From: an uncultured Prevotella sp.
GTDB lineage: Bacteria > Bacteroidota > Bacteroidia > Bacteroidales > Bacteroidaceae
Assembly: GCA_927910885.1 (NCBI GenBank)
Contig: CAKMOD010000052.1
Location: 1-41,189, forward strand
Direction: 5' to 3'
Length of the DNA stretch: 41,189 nucleotides
This document shows positions 9,304 to 17,769 of the stretch, one piece after another; within the stretch, counting starts at the first letter, position 1; each line of letters starts with the position of its first letter. The position numbers were made by a program, and so were the translations under genes. The notes beneath the pieces are model-generated. The model was not told the DNA's origin. It did no database searches and was given only the letters and a program-made list of their open reading frames with translations.

Positions 9304-11856
9304 TCAAGGTTTATAATAGAAACTAAGCATCAGTTCTCTTCCTCTAATGTCTTGATTACTAAAGCTACTTGAAAGCGTATTATTAATTCCATAGCTATAG
9401 CTTTTATTATTAAAGACATTATTCCACGCAAGACTCAGGTCGAAGTGTTTGGCTTTAAATATCAAAGTGAAGTCTTGAAAGAACATATCTTTAAACATCT
9501 TCTTCGCAACCTCGTTATGATAGTATTCCGTCAAAGTTTCTAAACTTAAAACCTTACAAAGAGGTAGTCTAAGGCTTCCCTCATGCTTCCAACTATTTAG
9601 ATTAGACGTCTTTCCGAAAGCAGGCATCTTCATCTGATGAAAGCCATAAGTAAGTTTATAATTTAAATTGACACCCTTTATTAAACCAATATCAAGGTTA
9701 GAGGTTATATTTAAGTTCTTTGTGTCGTAAGGCATTCGTTGGCTATTCTGAACCATATAACTATTCATGGCATTATATAACGCCTTTACATTTAGCTTTC
9801 CTTTTAAGAAGCCTATGCCTTGTGAACCCATTAGGAACATATTCCAGCTATTGTACTTCGTGTCTCCTTGTGTCAGTGATTCTACGATATAGTTGCCCAC
9901 AAAATCTTGGGTTGATGTATAAGGAGAGGTACCAAACGATCTTGTTATGCGTAATCGTATAGAAGTGCCTTTCAGAGCATCGCTATAAACAACTCCTATT
10001 CCTACGCTTTTCTCTTTGTTTAGATTATAGCCTGCCAGACCTTTATTCATATATTGATAATCTTGCAGTACTAAAGTTGGATAAAATTGGGCAGCATTAA
10101 TCTGCATTGTATTAATAGATGCATCAGCCGAGAAAGTCCATGTTGCTGTGGCTTTCCATCTTATACGGAGGTTAGGGGAGAGTAAGAATTTAGACTGACC
10201 ATTATCTAAACTATACTTATAATGGTTGTACGACATATCGCCAGATAATGTGAAATCAAAGTCCTTCACCATATATTCAATGCTCGGATTGGCATAGAAC
10301 CTTGCAAATGTAAAGCTGCTTTTGCCCATCAGCAGTCCGATACTATCTGGAACTCCCACTAAATCAGAAGTGAAGCGGTGTTCTCCTGCATTTACTCCTA
10401 TTTGTCCTGATAGAATAAATCTACCTATTCTAAGACTTCCTCTTACGTCCGTATTCGTTTCATAGTAATGTTGATTAATAGACTGCACCAGCGAATCGAC
10501 ATATAGTTGTTGCGGACGTATATCCATTATATTCTTTGATTGCAGAGTGACAAGGCGTTTGCCATACTTCTTCATGATACTAAAATTGTCCTTTAGCGTA
10601 TAAATAGGCAAGTTCCCCATCATCGTGTGCGGATGAGTCCCCTGTTCATTCAGCCATTGTTTGTTCCAAGAGAAGTCACCAGAAAGTTCATTTTTAAGAT
10701 AATGATTTTTAGCGTTATTCTCGTATTTTATCTTTGCAAAGAGGTCATTACTTTTCTCCAAATACTGTTTTCTGTTTTCTATTGTCTTTATACCGCTATT
10801 TGTATAAAAGTCTGAATGGCGCAAAGAGGTAGCCTCATTGCGGTCATTGGTAAACGTAATCTGCACGTTTACTTGAGAATTTTCGTCTATACGCTGTAGT
10901 GCATTCAAACTAACAGCATGTGAGCGGTTAAATAATGAACGTCCTTTGAGCAATAAAGGCGATGGAGAAGGAAGGGCGAGCATAGCTGTTAAAGGACTTT
11001 GTAGCTCATCAAAACTTAAAAGTTTGTCCGTCTCTCTCCTTATATTCTTACCTATATTATTTGTCTTATAGGTGAGAATTGTCTGAAAAGAAGGCTTCAG
11101 GCGCATGGCAAAGGTTTCATAATTCCACAATCCTCCATGACTCTTTAGTCCTATGCCACCGCTATAGGTCGTCATCCAGCGTGCCTTGGCTCCTTGTTTC
11201 ATCTTAATATTGATAGCATTATCGTCAGAATAAGTAAAATCATCTAACACACGGATAGGTTGATGATGCTTCATTACTTCTACTGTTGCGACATCATCTT
11301 GGGGCAATGACTTTGTTGCCAAGCCATATTTCCCTCCCATCAGATCCATCCCTTCTATATAGAAGTTGCTGATAGACTTTCCCTCGTATTGTATCTCGCC
11401 ATTCTCTTTATTCACCTCAAAACCAGGGACACGCGCAAGAACATCAGCTAATGTTCGGTCTCCTTCTTTTTTATAGGTAGTGAGTAGATATTGAATCGTA
11501 TCGCCTTTTATCTTAATTGGTTTTGCCTTTACAGTTATCTCCGATAACGTTTTCGTATCTTCCTCTAATGTGATATGCTGTGCAGGCATATCCATTGTAA
11601 CCTTTAGTTCCTGCTTTTTATAGCTTATTGCTGAAATAGATAGAATATTACCTTCTTGTGCTGTAATGGTAAATTTCCCCTTAGCATCTGTCTGACAGAA
11701 ATGTAATGTCTTTTTTGTGGTTGCATCTACAGTCTTGATAATAGCTGCAGACACAGGGTGTCCTCCTACGTCAGTAACGACACCTTCCACTATCCTCTGT
11801 GCACTTATTGACTGTACAAGTAGGATAAGCAAACATAAAATAATATATTTCTTCAT
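9304..11856 (-). CDS. TonB-receptor-like outer-membrane beta-barrel protein
   Basis: The 850-residue protein starts with a signal peptide (about 1-19, cleaved near SISAQ). A carboxypeptidase-regulatory-like beta domain follows (about 20-100; VEGVVTDVGGHPVSAA). Next comes a plug-like domain (about 110-215; LADVLARVPGFEVNKENGEI, then FYIEGMDLMGG). The rest is a barrel rich in alternating aromatic strands, ending LMLSFYYKP with a terminal aromatic segment typical of outer-membrane barrels. It lacks the SusC signature, so it fits the outer-membrane beta-barrel family often found with GLPGLI proteins. The GLPGLI gene is just 10 bases upstream, so the two are probably translated from one mRNA. The transported ligand is unknown. 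Confidence 0.88.
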   Translation of the reverse strand: MKKYIILCLLILLVQSISAQRIVEGVVTDVGGHPVSAAIIKTVDATTKKTLHFCQTDAKGKFTITAQEGNILSISAISYKKQELKVTMDMPAQHITLEEDTKTLSEITVKAKPIKIKGDTIQYLLTTYKKEGDRTLADVLARVPGFEVNKENGEIQYEGKSISNFYIEGMDLMGGKYGLATKSLPQDDVATVEVMKHHQPIRVLDDFTYSDDNAINIKMKQGAKARWMTTYSGGIGLKSHGGLWNYETFAMRLKPSFQTILTYKTNNIGKNIRRETDKLLSFDELQSPLTAMLALPSPSPLLLKGRSLFNRSHAVSLNALQRIDENSQVNVQITFTNDRNEATSLRHSDFYTNSGIKTIENRKQYLEKSNDLFAKIKYENNAKNHYLKNELSGDFSWNKQWLNEQGTHPHTMMGNLPIYTLKDNFSIMKKYGKRLVTLQSKNIMDIRPQQLYVDSLVQSINQHYYETNTDVRGSLRIGRFILSGQIGVNAGEHRFTSDLVGVPDSIGLLMGKSSFTFARFYANPSIEYMVKDFDFTLSGDMSYNHYKYSLDNGQSKFLLSPNLRIRWKATATWTFSADASINTMQINAAQFYPTLVLQDYQYMNKGLAGYNLNKEKSVGIGVVYSDALKGTSIRLRITRSFGTSPYTSTQDFVGNYIVESLTQGDTKYNSWNMFLMGSQGIGFLKGKLNVKALYNAMNSYMVQNSQRMPYDTKNLNITSNLDIGLIKGVNLNYKLTYGFHQMKMPAFGKTSNLNSWKHEGSLRLPLCKVLSLETLTEYYHNEVAKKMFKDMFFQDFTLIFKAKHFDLSLAWNNVFNNKSYSYGINNTLSSSFSNQDIRGRELMLSFYYKP

Positions 11857-11866
11857 TAGTAATATC

Positions 11867-12628
11867 TTATTCTAATTCCATTTCGGGAATAAAGATTGTA
11901 TTCTTTGGATAGAGCGTATGGTTTGAAGCCTTTTTTAAATAAGAGAGTCGGTCTATATCCTTATACTTTTTCTCCCAGAAATTATAAAACGTTACAGGTG
12001 GCAACTGCTCTCTTTTTATGTTACTTGCAATTATGTCTAAAAAACCATCGCAATGCGCGGCTAAGATTAAACCGGGTAGTCCACCTAATTTCCACGGACC
12101 GAGCGGTAAAGGAATCTCCTCACAGAACCACACCTTCCAGTCTCGTCCACGGAAATGTGTGGTCGCCATTGTGCAATTAAACCCTATTATATTTCGTGTA
12201 CTGTCTTCGTGAATAACCCATTCCGGTGTGGGTATGTCTTCTGTTATCTTATAGTGAGAGTCCCAGACCTGTGTGTAAGTTGTCATTTTTCCTTCTTCAA
12301 GATTTCTGTAAAGATAATCATTATAATTAGGACCTCCTACTGTCGGAATGGTCTTATTTTTATTGCGAGCAGCTTCTATCTCTTCATTAATTATCGCCAA
12401 AGCTGTCTCAGGGTTGCTCCCTAAGGAATCGGACCGTAAATTATGATAGCTAAAATATTCACTTACATTTTTCCCTATCCTAAGCGCATAGTCATCATAA
12501 CTGTTAAGATACTTTGTATGATAACAGATTTCGAGAATGCTCGGTTCGATGATATGTGTCTCTTGTCCAAAGCAACTAAGCAGTGACAACATGAATGTGA
12601 TACAGACTGAGTATAATTTCATAATCAT
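11867..12628 (-). CDS. GLPGLI family secreted protein
   Basis: The 253-residue protein carries the family-naming motif in GPWKLGGLPGLIL, preceded by WVIHEDSTRNIIGFNC, the FRGRDWKVWF segment and EEIPLPLGP, all in the family order. A signal peptide is present (about residues 3-22, ending near CFGQE). The second ATG (third codon, MKLYSV) is a likely alternative start. GLPGLI proteins are exported proteins of Bacteroidota usually encoded beside a carboxypeptidase-domain outer-membrane protein. That pairing occurs here with the downstream 850-residue protein. The biochemical role of the family is not established. Confidence 0.92.
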   Translation of the reverse strand: MIMKLYSVCITFMLSLLSCFGQETHIIEPSILEICYHTKYLNSYDDYALRIGKNVSEYFSYHNLRSDSLGSNPETALAIINEEIEAARNKNKTIPTVGGPNYNDYLYRNLEEGKMTTYTQVWDSHYKITEDIPTPEWVIHEDSTRNIIGFNCTMATTHFRGRDWKVWFCEEIPLPLGPWKLGGLPGLILAAHCDGFLDIIASNIKREQLPPVTFYNFWEKKYKDIDRLSYLKKASNHTLYPKNTIFIPEMELE

Positions 12629-12728
12629 TAATTTTTGATTGACTTGTATACGGAAAGCCCTCTATGCATTAGTCTTTTTCCTTTATAGGTTTCGTTAATT
12701 AATTACAAACATTAAAAATATGGGATAC

Positions 12729-13379
12729 TTAGTCAAACATAATTTTCTCCATTTTCTTTTTTATATTAATAGGACATTTATCATAAGGTAGAATCCGTTT
12801 GCGATATACATATCCAAGGTATGCACTACTATTTTTAGAGTAGGCCCTATACCAATCTCCGTTTAAAACAGGCGTATACAAAAAAATATCATTTTTCAAT
12901 ATTTTACCTTTAACCCTATACTTTTTAGAAGGCCCCTCTCTAACGTAAGTAAAGCCGTCAGAGTCATTAATAATCGCTGGGAATTTCATATAATCATCTC
13001 TATCTACAAGACTGAGCCCATTTCCATCATATATAGAATTAATATCAGAATATTTAAAGCTACGAGGTGATTCTGTATTCACCATAAAATATAGTACTTT
13101 ATTCCCTAAATTGACTTCTACAACAGAGTCAAGGGGGTTGCCATAGCTAAATATACACGCATTTTTTATCGCATCAAAAATTATTCGCTCATTCTTTCCT
13201 TGGTAAAGGGAGCTAATAGAATAATTACAGTCTCCTATCCCAATGTAATCTTTATTATGACACGTACTAAGAACTTTATAAAGATCATATAAACAGTCCT
13301 TAGCTGAGTGCTGCGCATACATAGAAAAGAAGCACATGTATGATAAGAGGATTATCGTTATATATCTTTTCATAATCAA
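12729..13379 (-). CDS. Secreted protein with SH3-like domain
   Basis: The 216-residue product has an N-terminal signal peptide (residues 3-22, cleaved near MYAQH). The C-terminal half reads like a bacterial SH3 domain: FTYVREGPSKKYRVKGKI, then GDWYRAYSKN and LGYVYRKRILP, the spacing of strand-turn elements in SH3b domains. The N-terminal half is not recognised. The gene lies in an AT-rich stretch with the SUKH gene upstream and the GLPGLI gene downstream. ATG at the third codon is also possible. A cell-wall or envelope role is an inference from the domain. Confidence 0.7.
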   Translation of the reverse strand: MIMKRYITIILLSYMCFFSMYAQHSAKDCLYDLYKVLSTCHNKDYIGIGDCNYSISSLYQGKNERIIFDAIKNACIFSYGNPLDSVVEVNLGNKVLYFMVNTESPRSFKYSDINSIYDGNGLSLVDRDDYMKFPAIINDSDGFTYVREGPSKKYRVKGKILKNDIFLYTPVLNGDWYRAYSKNSSAYLGYVYRKRILPYDKCPINIKKKMEKIMFD

Positions 13380-13480
13380 ATATTTTTACTTATATGTACT
13401 AAAAAAAATTATTATTTATTGTTTTTTATGTATATACTCTAATAACATTTCCGATTCGGATTTATCGTATACCCGTTGTT

Positions 13481-13544
13481 AATACCCTTATATGGGTGTT
13501 CGTCAATACCCTTGTATGGGTGTTCACTGATACCCTTATATGAC
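13481..13544. repeat. 24-base tandem repeat with palindromic core
   Basis: Two full 24-base units (13481-13504 and 13505-13528) and a partial third contain the core ATACCCTTATATGGGTGTTC with one-base variants. Each core holds ACCCTTATATGGGT, a near-perfect palindrome. It lies between the SUKH gene stop and the next gene start on the minus strand, where it could act as a protein-binding array or a weak terminator. Confidence 0.75.
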
Positions 13545-13564
13545 TAATATCACGAGGCTTTATA

Positions 13565-14152
13565 TTACCTTTTAATTGGGGTGGTATAAAGGTCTTCATC
13601 TATTTTTCTTCCCCTCTCATCAAACAGTGAGTATATCCTCTTTAACTCTGATATAAGCATTTGCTCGAACGTTTCCCATTGGAATAGGGAAGTTGCATCG
13701 TCTCTATCACAATAGTGCACGGTGCTTGTTCTTTTATCTATATAAAGATAAGAACCGTCCCAGTCATAACCGCCTATAAAGAAATGGTTGTCTGCGGCAT
13801 TTCGAGGTCTTTCCCGAATGTTTGCCGTAATAATCGAAAACGGTTGGCGGCTTTCATCAGTGCTTCTTTTATAGTTTCTTCTTAATCCGTCTAAACAAAA
13901 GGTTCCAACCAATATGTCTAAGCCATTGCTTACATCTAACAAGAATTTTTTATAATCGATGAGAATTTCCATGCCCAATTCTTTCTCCAATGCTTGGATA
14001 TCGTTCTTACTTAGCGGAGGATACAGGGTGTTTAGCCAAGCCTCGGGGGCTATATGGGGCGCTTTTCCTATAAGGATTGCACCAGTGGATTGGGATTCTT
14101 CAATACCCTGGTTCTGAAATCTATAAATTAAATCCCTATATGTTTTATTCAT
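13565..14152 (-). CDS. SMI1/KNR4 (SUKH) family protein
   Basis: The 195-residue protein shows a SUKH-like order: LSKNDIQALEKELGMEILID near the start of the domain, a YKKFLLDVSNG segment, FFIGGYDWDGSYLYID, and the closing WETFEQMLISELKRI helix. SUKH proteins commonly serve as immunity proteins against polymorphic toxins in bacteria. No toxin is visible nearby. A stretch of repeats lies upstream and an AT-rich secreted-protein gene lies downstream, so it may be an orphan immunity gene. Assignment is by motif resemblance. Confidence 0.75.
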   Translation of the reverse strand: MNKTYRDLIYRFQNQGIEESQSTGAILIGKAPHIAPEAWLNTLYPPLSKNDIQALEKELGMEILIDYKKFLLDVSNGLDILVGTFCLDGLRRNYKRSTDESRQPFSIITANIRERPRNAADNHFFIGGYDWDGSYLYIDKRTSTVHYCDRDDATSLFQWETFEQMLISELKRIYSLFDERGRKIDEDLYTTPIKR

Positions 14153-14460
14153 ATTCGATTTTTCTATATACGTTATACTATTTATGGTAAAGGCTCATCA
14201 TTAAAAATGAAGAATTTGACAATAGTTGATTTAATCTCTATTGATTTTCTTCCCACTTGATGGATTCTTATAATTACCATTATGCCTACTAAGATGTTCT
14301 TCACAAATTCAATAAGATATCGCAAATATATAATAATATTCAATACGGCGCAACTATTTGGCTCAATAATTTGCTGCGTATTATGTGAGGGGGATAGTAG
14401 TTGTGTTTATAGCTTTTGTGGATAATGTAAAATAAATTCACAAAGTCCTTTTCTATTGAT

Positions 14461-14555
14461 GCTCTTTTGGCTTCTAAAAGATGCCCTTTTAGCTTTCAAA
14501 AGGGCGTTAATTGAAGTGTTACTAACGCCCTTTTGGAGTCCAAGTAAGCACCTTT
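14461..14555. repeat. AAAAGGGC-type repeat cluster, copy A
   Basis: CAAAAGGGCGTTA (14497-14509) and TAACGCCCTTTTG (14523-14535) form a perfect 13-base inverted repeat around a 13-base loop. Further ATGCCCTTTTAG and GGTGCTT-type segments flank it. The reverse complement matches the cluster at 35564-35643 over most of its length, with about 20 extra bases here. This marks a dispersed family. Confidence 0.75.
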
Positions 14556-14619
14556 TATTTTTGTGTTTTACAAGTGTTTGGTTATGAGTTGGTTACAAGA
14601 GTGGCAAATATAAGTGATT

Positions 14620-14710
14620 ATTGGCTTTTGGGGGGAGAAATCTGACGATTATGTGTCAATATTTTTCGCAACCGATGAGGCGTTCGTTTTTAGAGAATTT
14701 GCAAAAGAAG
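14620..14710 (+). repeat. 90-base direct repeat, left copy
   Basis: It starts ATTGGCTTTTGGGGGGAGAA and is about 80% identical to 15788-15877 in the same orientation, with one single-base indel. Together the copies flank the small lipoprotein gene. Confidence 0.8.
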
Positions 14711-14759
14711 GTTCTTCAGGAATTTGGAGTGATAAAGTAAGCCTACTACATATAAAAGT

Positions 14760-15040
14760 CACACAGAGAGTGGGAGAACACGGAGGTGAAAGCATAAAAG
14801 ACAATATCACGGAGGTGCCGAAGGCACAAAGAGCGATAGAGCCGTAGTGTACGTGTTGCTGATAGCTTTGGTAATAAACGTTTTTAAGAAATCTTGCAAA
14901 CCACTGCTTTGTAATGAAGTAGACAAAAACATTTATAAAACTCGCAAATAGCCTCTGTTTCTCCACGCACCAACGGTGCCTCTGTGTCAACAAATAGCTT
15001 TGTAATAAACAATCCTCCGTGTTCTCCTTTTCTCTGTGTG
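14760..15040. repeat. Inverted pair of CACACAGAGA-type elements
   Basis: The left element (14760-14827) contains CACACAGAGAGTGGGAGAAC, then ACGGAGG, and further on CACGGAGGTGCCGAAGGCAC. The right element (14967-15040) has the reverse complement of CACACAGAGAAAAGGAGAAC followed by ACGGAGG, and of CACAGAGGCACCGTTGGTGC. The two arms of about 70 bases are separated by about 140 bases and resemble the ends of a small foldback element. No transposase is inside. Confidence 0.7.
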
Positions 15041-15200
15041 AGGTTTCTTCAAAGTTCTAATCTCAAAAGGTATCACTTCAAATTGCTGAAGAGCCATATT
15101 TCTTAACTGCACAATCCCAATTAAAAAGAGAAAATATTAACTTTTTGTAATCATTACAGCAAAAAACTCGTAGAAGGCATCTGACAAAAAAATATTTTTG

Positions 15201-15208
15201 TAACTTTG
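15201..15208 (+). promoter_or_regulatory. -7 element of the small lipoprotein gene
   Basis: TAACTTTG matches the TAnnTTTG consensus and lies about 130 bases before the ATG at 15341. That leaves a long untranslated leader. No good -33 element is seen. Confidence 0.45.
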
Positions 15209-15340
15209 TCCACGGTGAGTATAGTTATTTTTGTTTGTAATTCTATGTATATCAACACTCTAAATTTATAACGGATCTTGCTAACCACCAAATTTATAGA
15301 TACTTATAATTTGTCGAACTCATATTAAAACTAAAATGAA

Positions 15341-15748
15341 ATGAAAAAGAATATTATCGCATTGACTTCTTTAGCTCTTTTGGCATCAGCTTGCAGCTGC
15401 AAACAGAACAAATGCAATACACAAGAACATGATGTCACACTTGTAGGACATATGGCAAAACTCTCCTACCCTGGTTTTACAGCCAATGTTAAGTATCTGA
15501 ATGACAGTACAATCTATTGGAAAACCACCGATGAAAAGGGCAGTTTGGCAGAAGGATTCAACCGAATGGTAATGAAAAAGATTGATGGGACGAAGTTTTT
15601 TTTGAACTGGATTGAGAAGGACGGGACCACTGTAAGTCAAGTAATCGACTTGGAAAAGAAGACTGTTGAGGCGTTCCTGACCTTCGATGATGCAAAGGGA
15701 AAACGTATCGAACAAATGTTGGAAGGAAAATACGAATTGGATAAATAA
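15341..15748 (+). CDS. Small lipoprotein, MoaF/lipocalin-like
   Basis: The 135-residue protein has a lipoprotein signal ending LASAC (Cys18). The mature part reads as repeated strands: STIYWKTTDEKGSLAEGF, then MVMKKIDGTKFFLNWIEKDG and TVSQVIDLEKKTVEAFLTF. The YWKT and NWIE spacing resembles MoaF and related small lipocalin-like barrels, which bind small molecules; this is tentative. The gene stands alone between repeats, facing fumA tail-to-tail, with a shared hairpin at 15877-15920. Confidence 0.75.
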   Translation: MKKNIIALTSLALLASACSCKQNKCNTQEHDVTLVGHMAKLSYPGFTANVKYLNDSTIYWKTTDEKGSLAEGFNRMVMKKIDGTKFFLNWIEKDGTTVSQVIDLEKKTVEAFLTFDDAKGKRIEQMLEGKYELDK

Positions 15749-15787
15749 AACACCTTATCTTGTTTATCATGGACGAACAAACAAGGT

Positions 15788-15877
15788 ATTGGCTTTTTGG
15801 GGGCGAAATCCGACGATTATATGTCAATATTTTTTGTAGTCGATAAGGCTTTATTTTTAGAGAATTAGCAAAAGAAA
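15788..15877 (+). repeat. 90-base direct repeat, right copy
   Basis: It starts ATTGGCTTTTTGGGGGCGAA and matches 14620-14710. It begins 40 bases after the lipoprotein stop codon and ends at the terminator hairpin. Confidence 0.8.
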
Positions 15878-15920
15878 AAGCGGTATAAAGACGTCGTAAA
15901 AGTTCGTCTTATACCGCTTT
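15877..15920 (-). terminator. Terminator between the lipoprotein gene and fumA
   Basis: Arms AAAGCGGTATAAAGACG and CGTCTTATACCGCTTT pair with a single-base bulge around an 11-base loop. On the minus strand the stem is followed by CTTTTTCTTTTGC, so it should end fumA transcription. It may also stop the convergent lipoprotein transcript. Confidence 0.75.
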
Positions 15921-15930
15921 GTAAGATGAG

Positions 15931-16004
15931 GCTATACCAATGTTTCGTTAGGAAAAGGGATGTCCTTTCCTACGATTTACGCTTGATTGCATCGTTGGTA
16001 TAGC
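15931..16004. repeat. Nested hairpin near the fumA 3' end
   Basis: Outer arms GCTATACCAATG and CGTTGGTATAGC pair with one mismatch. Inner arms around AGGAAAAGGGA and TCCTTTCCTAC pair inside them. It lies 22 bases after the fumA stop, between that stop and the main terminator, and may protect the mRNA end. Confidence 0.55.
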
Positions 16005-16025
16005 TGATTTATGTGCTGTGGGGGA

Positions 16026-17672
16026 TTACTTCTCGCAGCTGCAGCCCGTCCAAGGCTTCAACTCTTTGAAGAAGTCGTGACCCTTATCGTCAACAAGGAT
16101 GAAGGCAGGGAAGTCCTCAACGGTAATCTTCCAAACGGCTTCCATACCCAATTCAGGATATTCTACGCACTCAATACTCTTGATGCTACTCTGTGAGAGA
16201 ACGGCAGCCACACCACCGATAGTACCGAGATAGAAACCACCATGCTTCTGACAAGCATCTGTAACCATCTGTGTACGGTTACCCTTAGCAATCATTACGA
16301 GTGATGCGCCGTGTGCTTGGAACTCATCAACATAAGTGTCCATACGGTTGGCAGTGGTAGGTCCCATTGAACCACATGGATAGCCCTCTGGAGTCTTAGC
16401 TGGTCCAGCATAGAGGACAGGGTAGTTCTTGAAGTACTCTGGCAACTCCTCGCCTGCATCCAAGCGAGCCTTGAGCTTAGCGTGAGCAATGTCACGAGCA
16501 ACGATAATGGTACCCTTGAGATTGACACGTGTTGAAACAGGATACTTTGTCAGCTCAGCACGAACAGCGTCCATACCCTTGTCGAGGTCGATCTCTACGC
16601 CCTTCGCACCTTCTCCCGGCTTGCGGTATTCCTCTGGAATCAACTCGCTCGGGTTAGTGTCCATCTTCTCCAACCAAATACCGTCCTTATTGATCTTCGC
16701 TTTGATGTTACGGTCAGCAGAACAGCTAACACCCATACCGATAGGGCAGCTTGCACCATGACGTGGCAGACGGATGATGCGGATGTCGTGAGCAAGATAC
16801 TTGCCACCGAACTGTGCGCCAAGACCAATCTTGTGAGCCTCTTTGAGGAGCTTCTCCTCGAGGTCGATGTCGCGGAAAGCACGTCCTGTCTCGTCGCCAG
16901 TAGTAGGAAGATTGTCGTAATACTTGATACTTCCAAGCTTTACAGTGAGGAGGTTCTTTTCTGCAGAAGTACCACCAATCACGAAACAGATGTGGTAAGG
17001 AGGACAAGCAGCAGTACCGAGGCTCTTCATCTTCTCAACAAGGAAAGGAATGAGAGTGCCCTCGTTCTGGATAGTAGCTTTGGTCATTGGGTAGAAGTAG
17101 GTCTTGTTAGCAGAGCCACCACCCTTTGCTACCATTACGAAACGATATTCTGCGCCCTCAACAGCCTCAATGTCAATCTGTGCAGGGAGGTTACACTTGG
17201 TATTCACCTCATCGTACATATTGAGCGGAGCATTCTGTGAGTAACGTAGATTCTCCTCTGTAAAGGTGTTGAACACACCACGAGAGAGAGCCTCTTCGTC
17301 CTCGAAACCAGTCCAAACCTGCTGACCCTTCTCACCGTGAATGATAGCAGTACCCGTGTCCTGACAGAAAGGTAGTACACCCTTCACAGCTGTCTCAGCA
17401 TTGCGGAGGAACTGTAGAGCTACGTACTTGTCGTTCTCTGATGCCTCTGGGTCGGTCAGAATCTTTGCAACTTGCTCGTTGTGTGCACGACGGAGCATGA
17501 ACTCACAATCGTGGAAAGCCTCTTGTGCTAATAAAGTAAGTGCTTCTTTGCTTACTTTCAGAATCTCTTTACCTTCAAACTCACCAACGCTGATACCTTC
17601 CTTTGATACCAGACGATACTCGGTGTCATCTTTGCCCAATTGGAACATTGGTGCATACTTGAATTCTGCCAT
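16026..17672 (-). CDS. fumA: Class I fumarate hydratase (iron-sulfur type)
   Basis: The 548-residue enzyme interconverts fumarate and malate using an oxygen-sensitive [4Fe-4S] cluster, as expected in an anaerobe. The cluster Cys residues fit FCQDTG (Cys103), ACPPYH (Cys223) and GVSCSADRN (Cys317), matching the three ligands of class I fumarases. SANKTYFYP and HGASCPIGMG are further class motifs. N- and C-terminal domains are fused in one chain, as in E. coli FumA/FumB. Its start is 97 bases from the stop of the M16 protease gene. A strong hairpin (17686-17718) sits just before the start codon. The symbol follows the family; a FumB label would be equally fair. Confidence 0.95.
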   Translation of the reverse strand: MAEFKYAPMFQLGKDDTEYRLVSKEGISVGEFEGKEILKVSKEALTLLAQEAFHDCEFMLRRAHNEQVAKILTDPEASENDKYVALQFLRNAETAVKGVLPFCQDTGTAIIHGEKGQQVWTGFEDEEALSRGVFNTFTEENLRYSQNAPLNMYDEVNTKCNLPAQIDIEAVEGAEYRFVMVAKGGGSANKTYFYPMTKATIQNEGTLIPFLVEKMKSLGTAACPPYHICFVIGGTSAEKNLLTVKLGSIKYYDNLPTTGDETGRAFRDIDLEEKLLKEAHKIGLGAQFGGKYLAHDIRIIRLPRHGASCPIGMGVSCSADRNIKAKINKDGIWLEKMDTNPSELIPEEYRKPGEGAKGVEIDLDKGMDAVRAELTKYPVSTRVNLKGTIIVARDIAHAKLKARLDAGEELPEYFKNYPVLYAGPAKTPEGYPCGSMGPTTANRMDTYVDEFQAHGASLVMIAKGNRTQMVTDACQKHGGFYLGTIGGVAAVLSQSSIKSIECVEYPELGMEAVWKITVEDFPAFILVDDKGHDFFKELKPWTGCSCEK

Positions 17673-17685
17673 AATGTTTTGTTTA

Positions 17686-17718
17686 CCTGTCTGCCCTTTA
17701 TTTCACAGGGCAGACAGG
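17686..17718. promoter_or_regulatory. Perfect hairpin in the fumA leader
   Basis: CCTGTCTGCCCT and AGGGCAGACAGG are perfect 12-base arms with a 9-base loop. The hairpin sits 13 bases upstream of the fumA ATG. On the minus strand it is not followed by a U-tract, so it looks more like a leader structure or an attenuating element than a simple terminator of the M16 gene. Confidence 0.6.
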
Positions 17719-17769
17719 GCTTTTTCTATTTGTTTATAATATGTTTTTGTATTCTTTTCTTACTGTCTT

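Larger units (their letters stand above)
14153..15340. other. Repeat-rich non-coding region
   Basis: This 1.2 kb interval has no convincing gene. It contains a possible SUKH promoter element (CAAATATA at 14333-14340, reading TATATTTG on the minus strand), the AAAAGGGC repeat cluster at 14461-14555, one copy of the 90-base direct repeat (14620-14710), and an inverted pair of CACACAGAGA-type elements (14760-14827 and 14967-15040). The promoter of the small lipoprotein is at its right edge. A 77-codon frame at 14614-14847 runs over these repeats and I do not accept it as a gene. Confidence 0.7.

Noticed and set aside
14614..14847. 77-codon plus-strand frame
   Set aside because: It lies over the direct repeat and the foldback element, has no recognisable features, and the homologous second repeat copy carries an in-frame stop.
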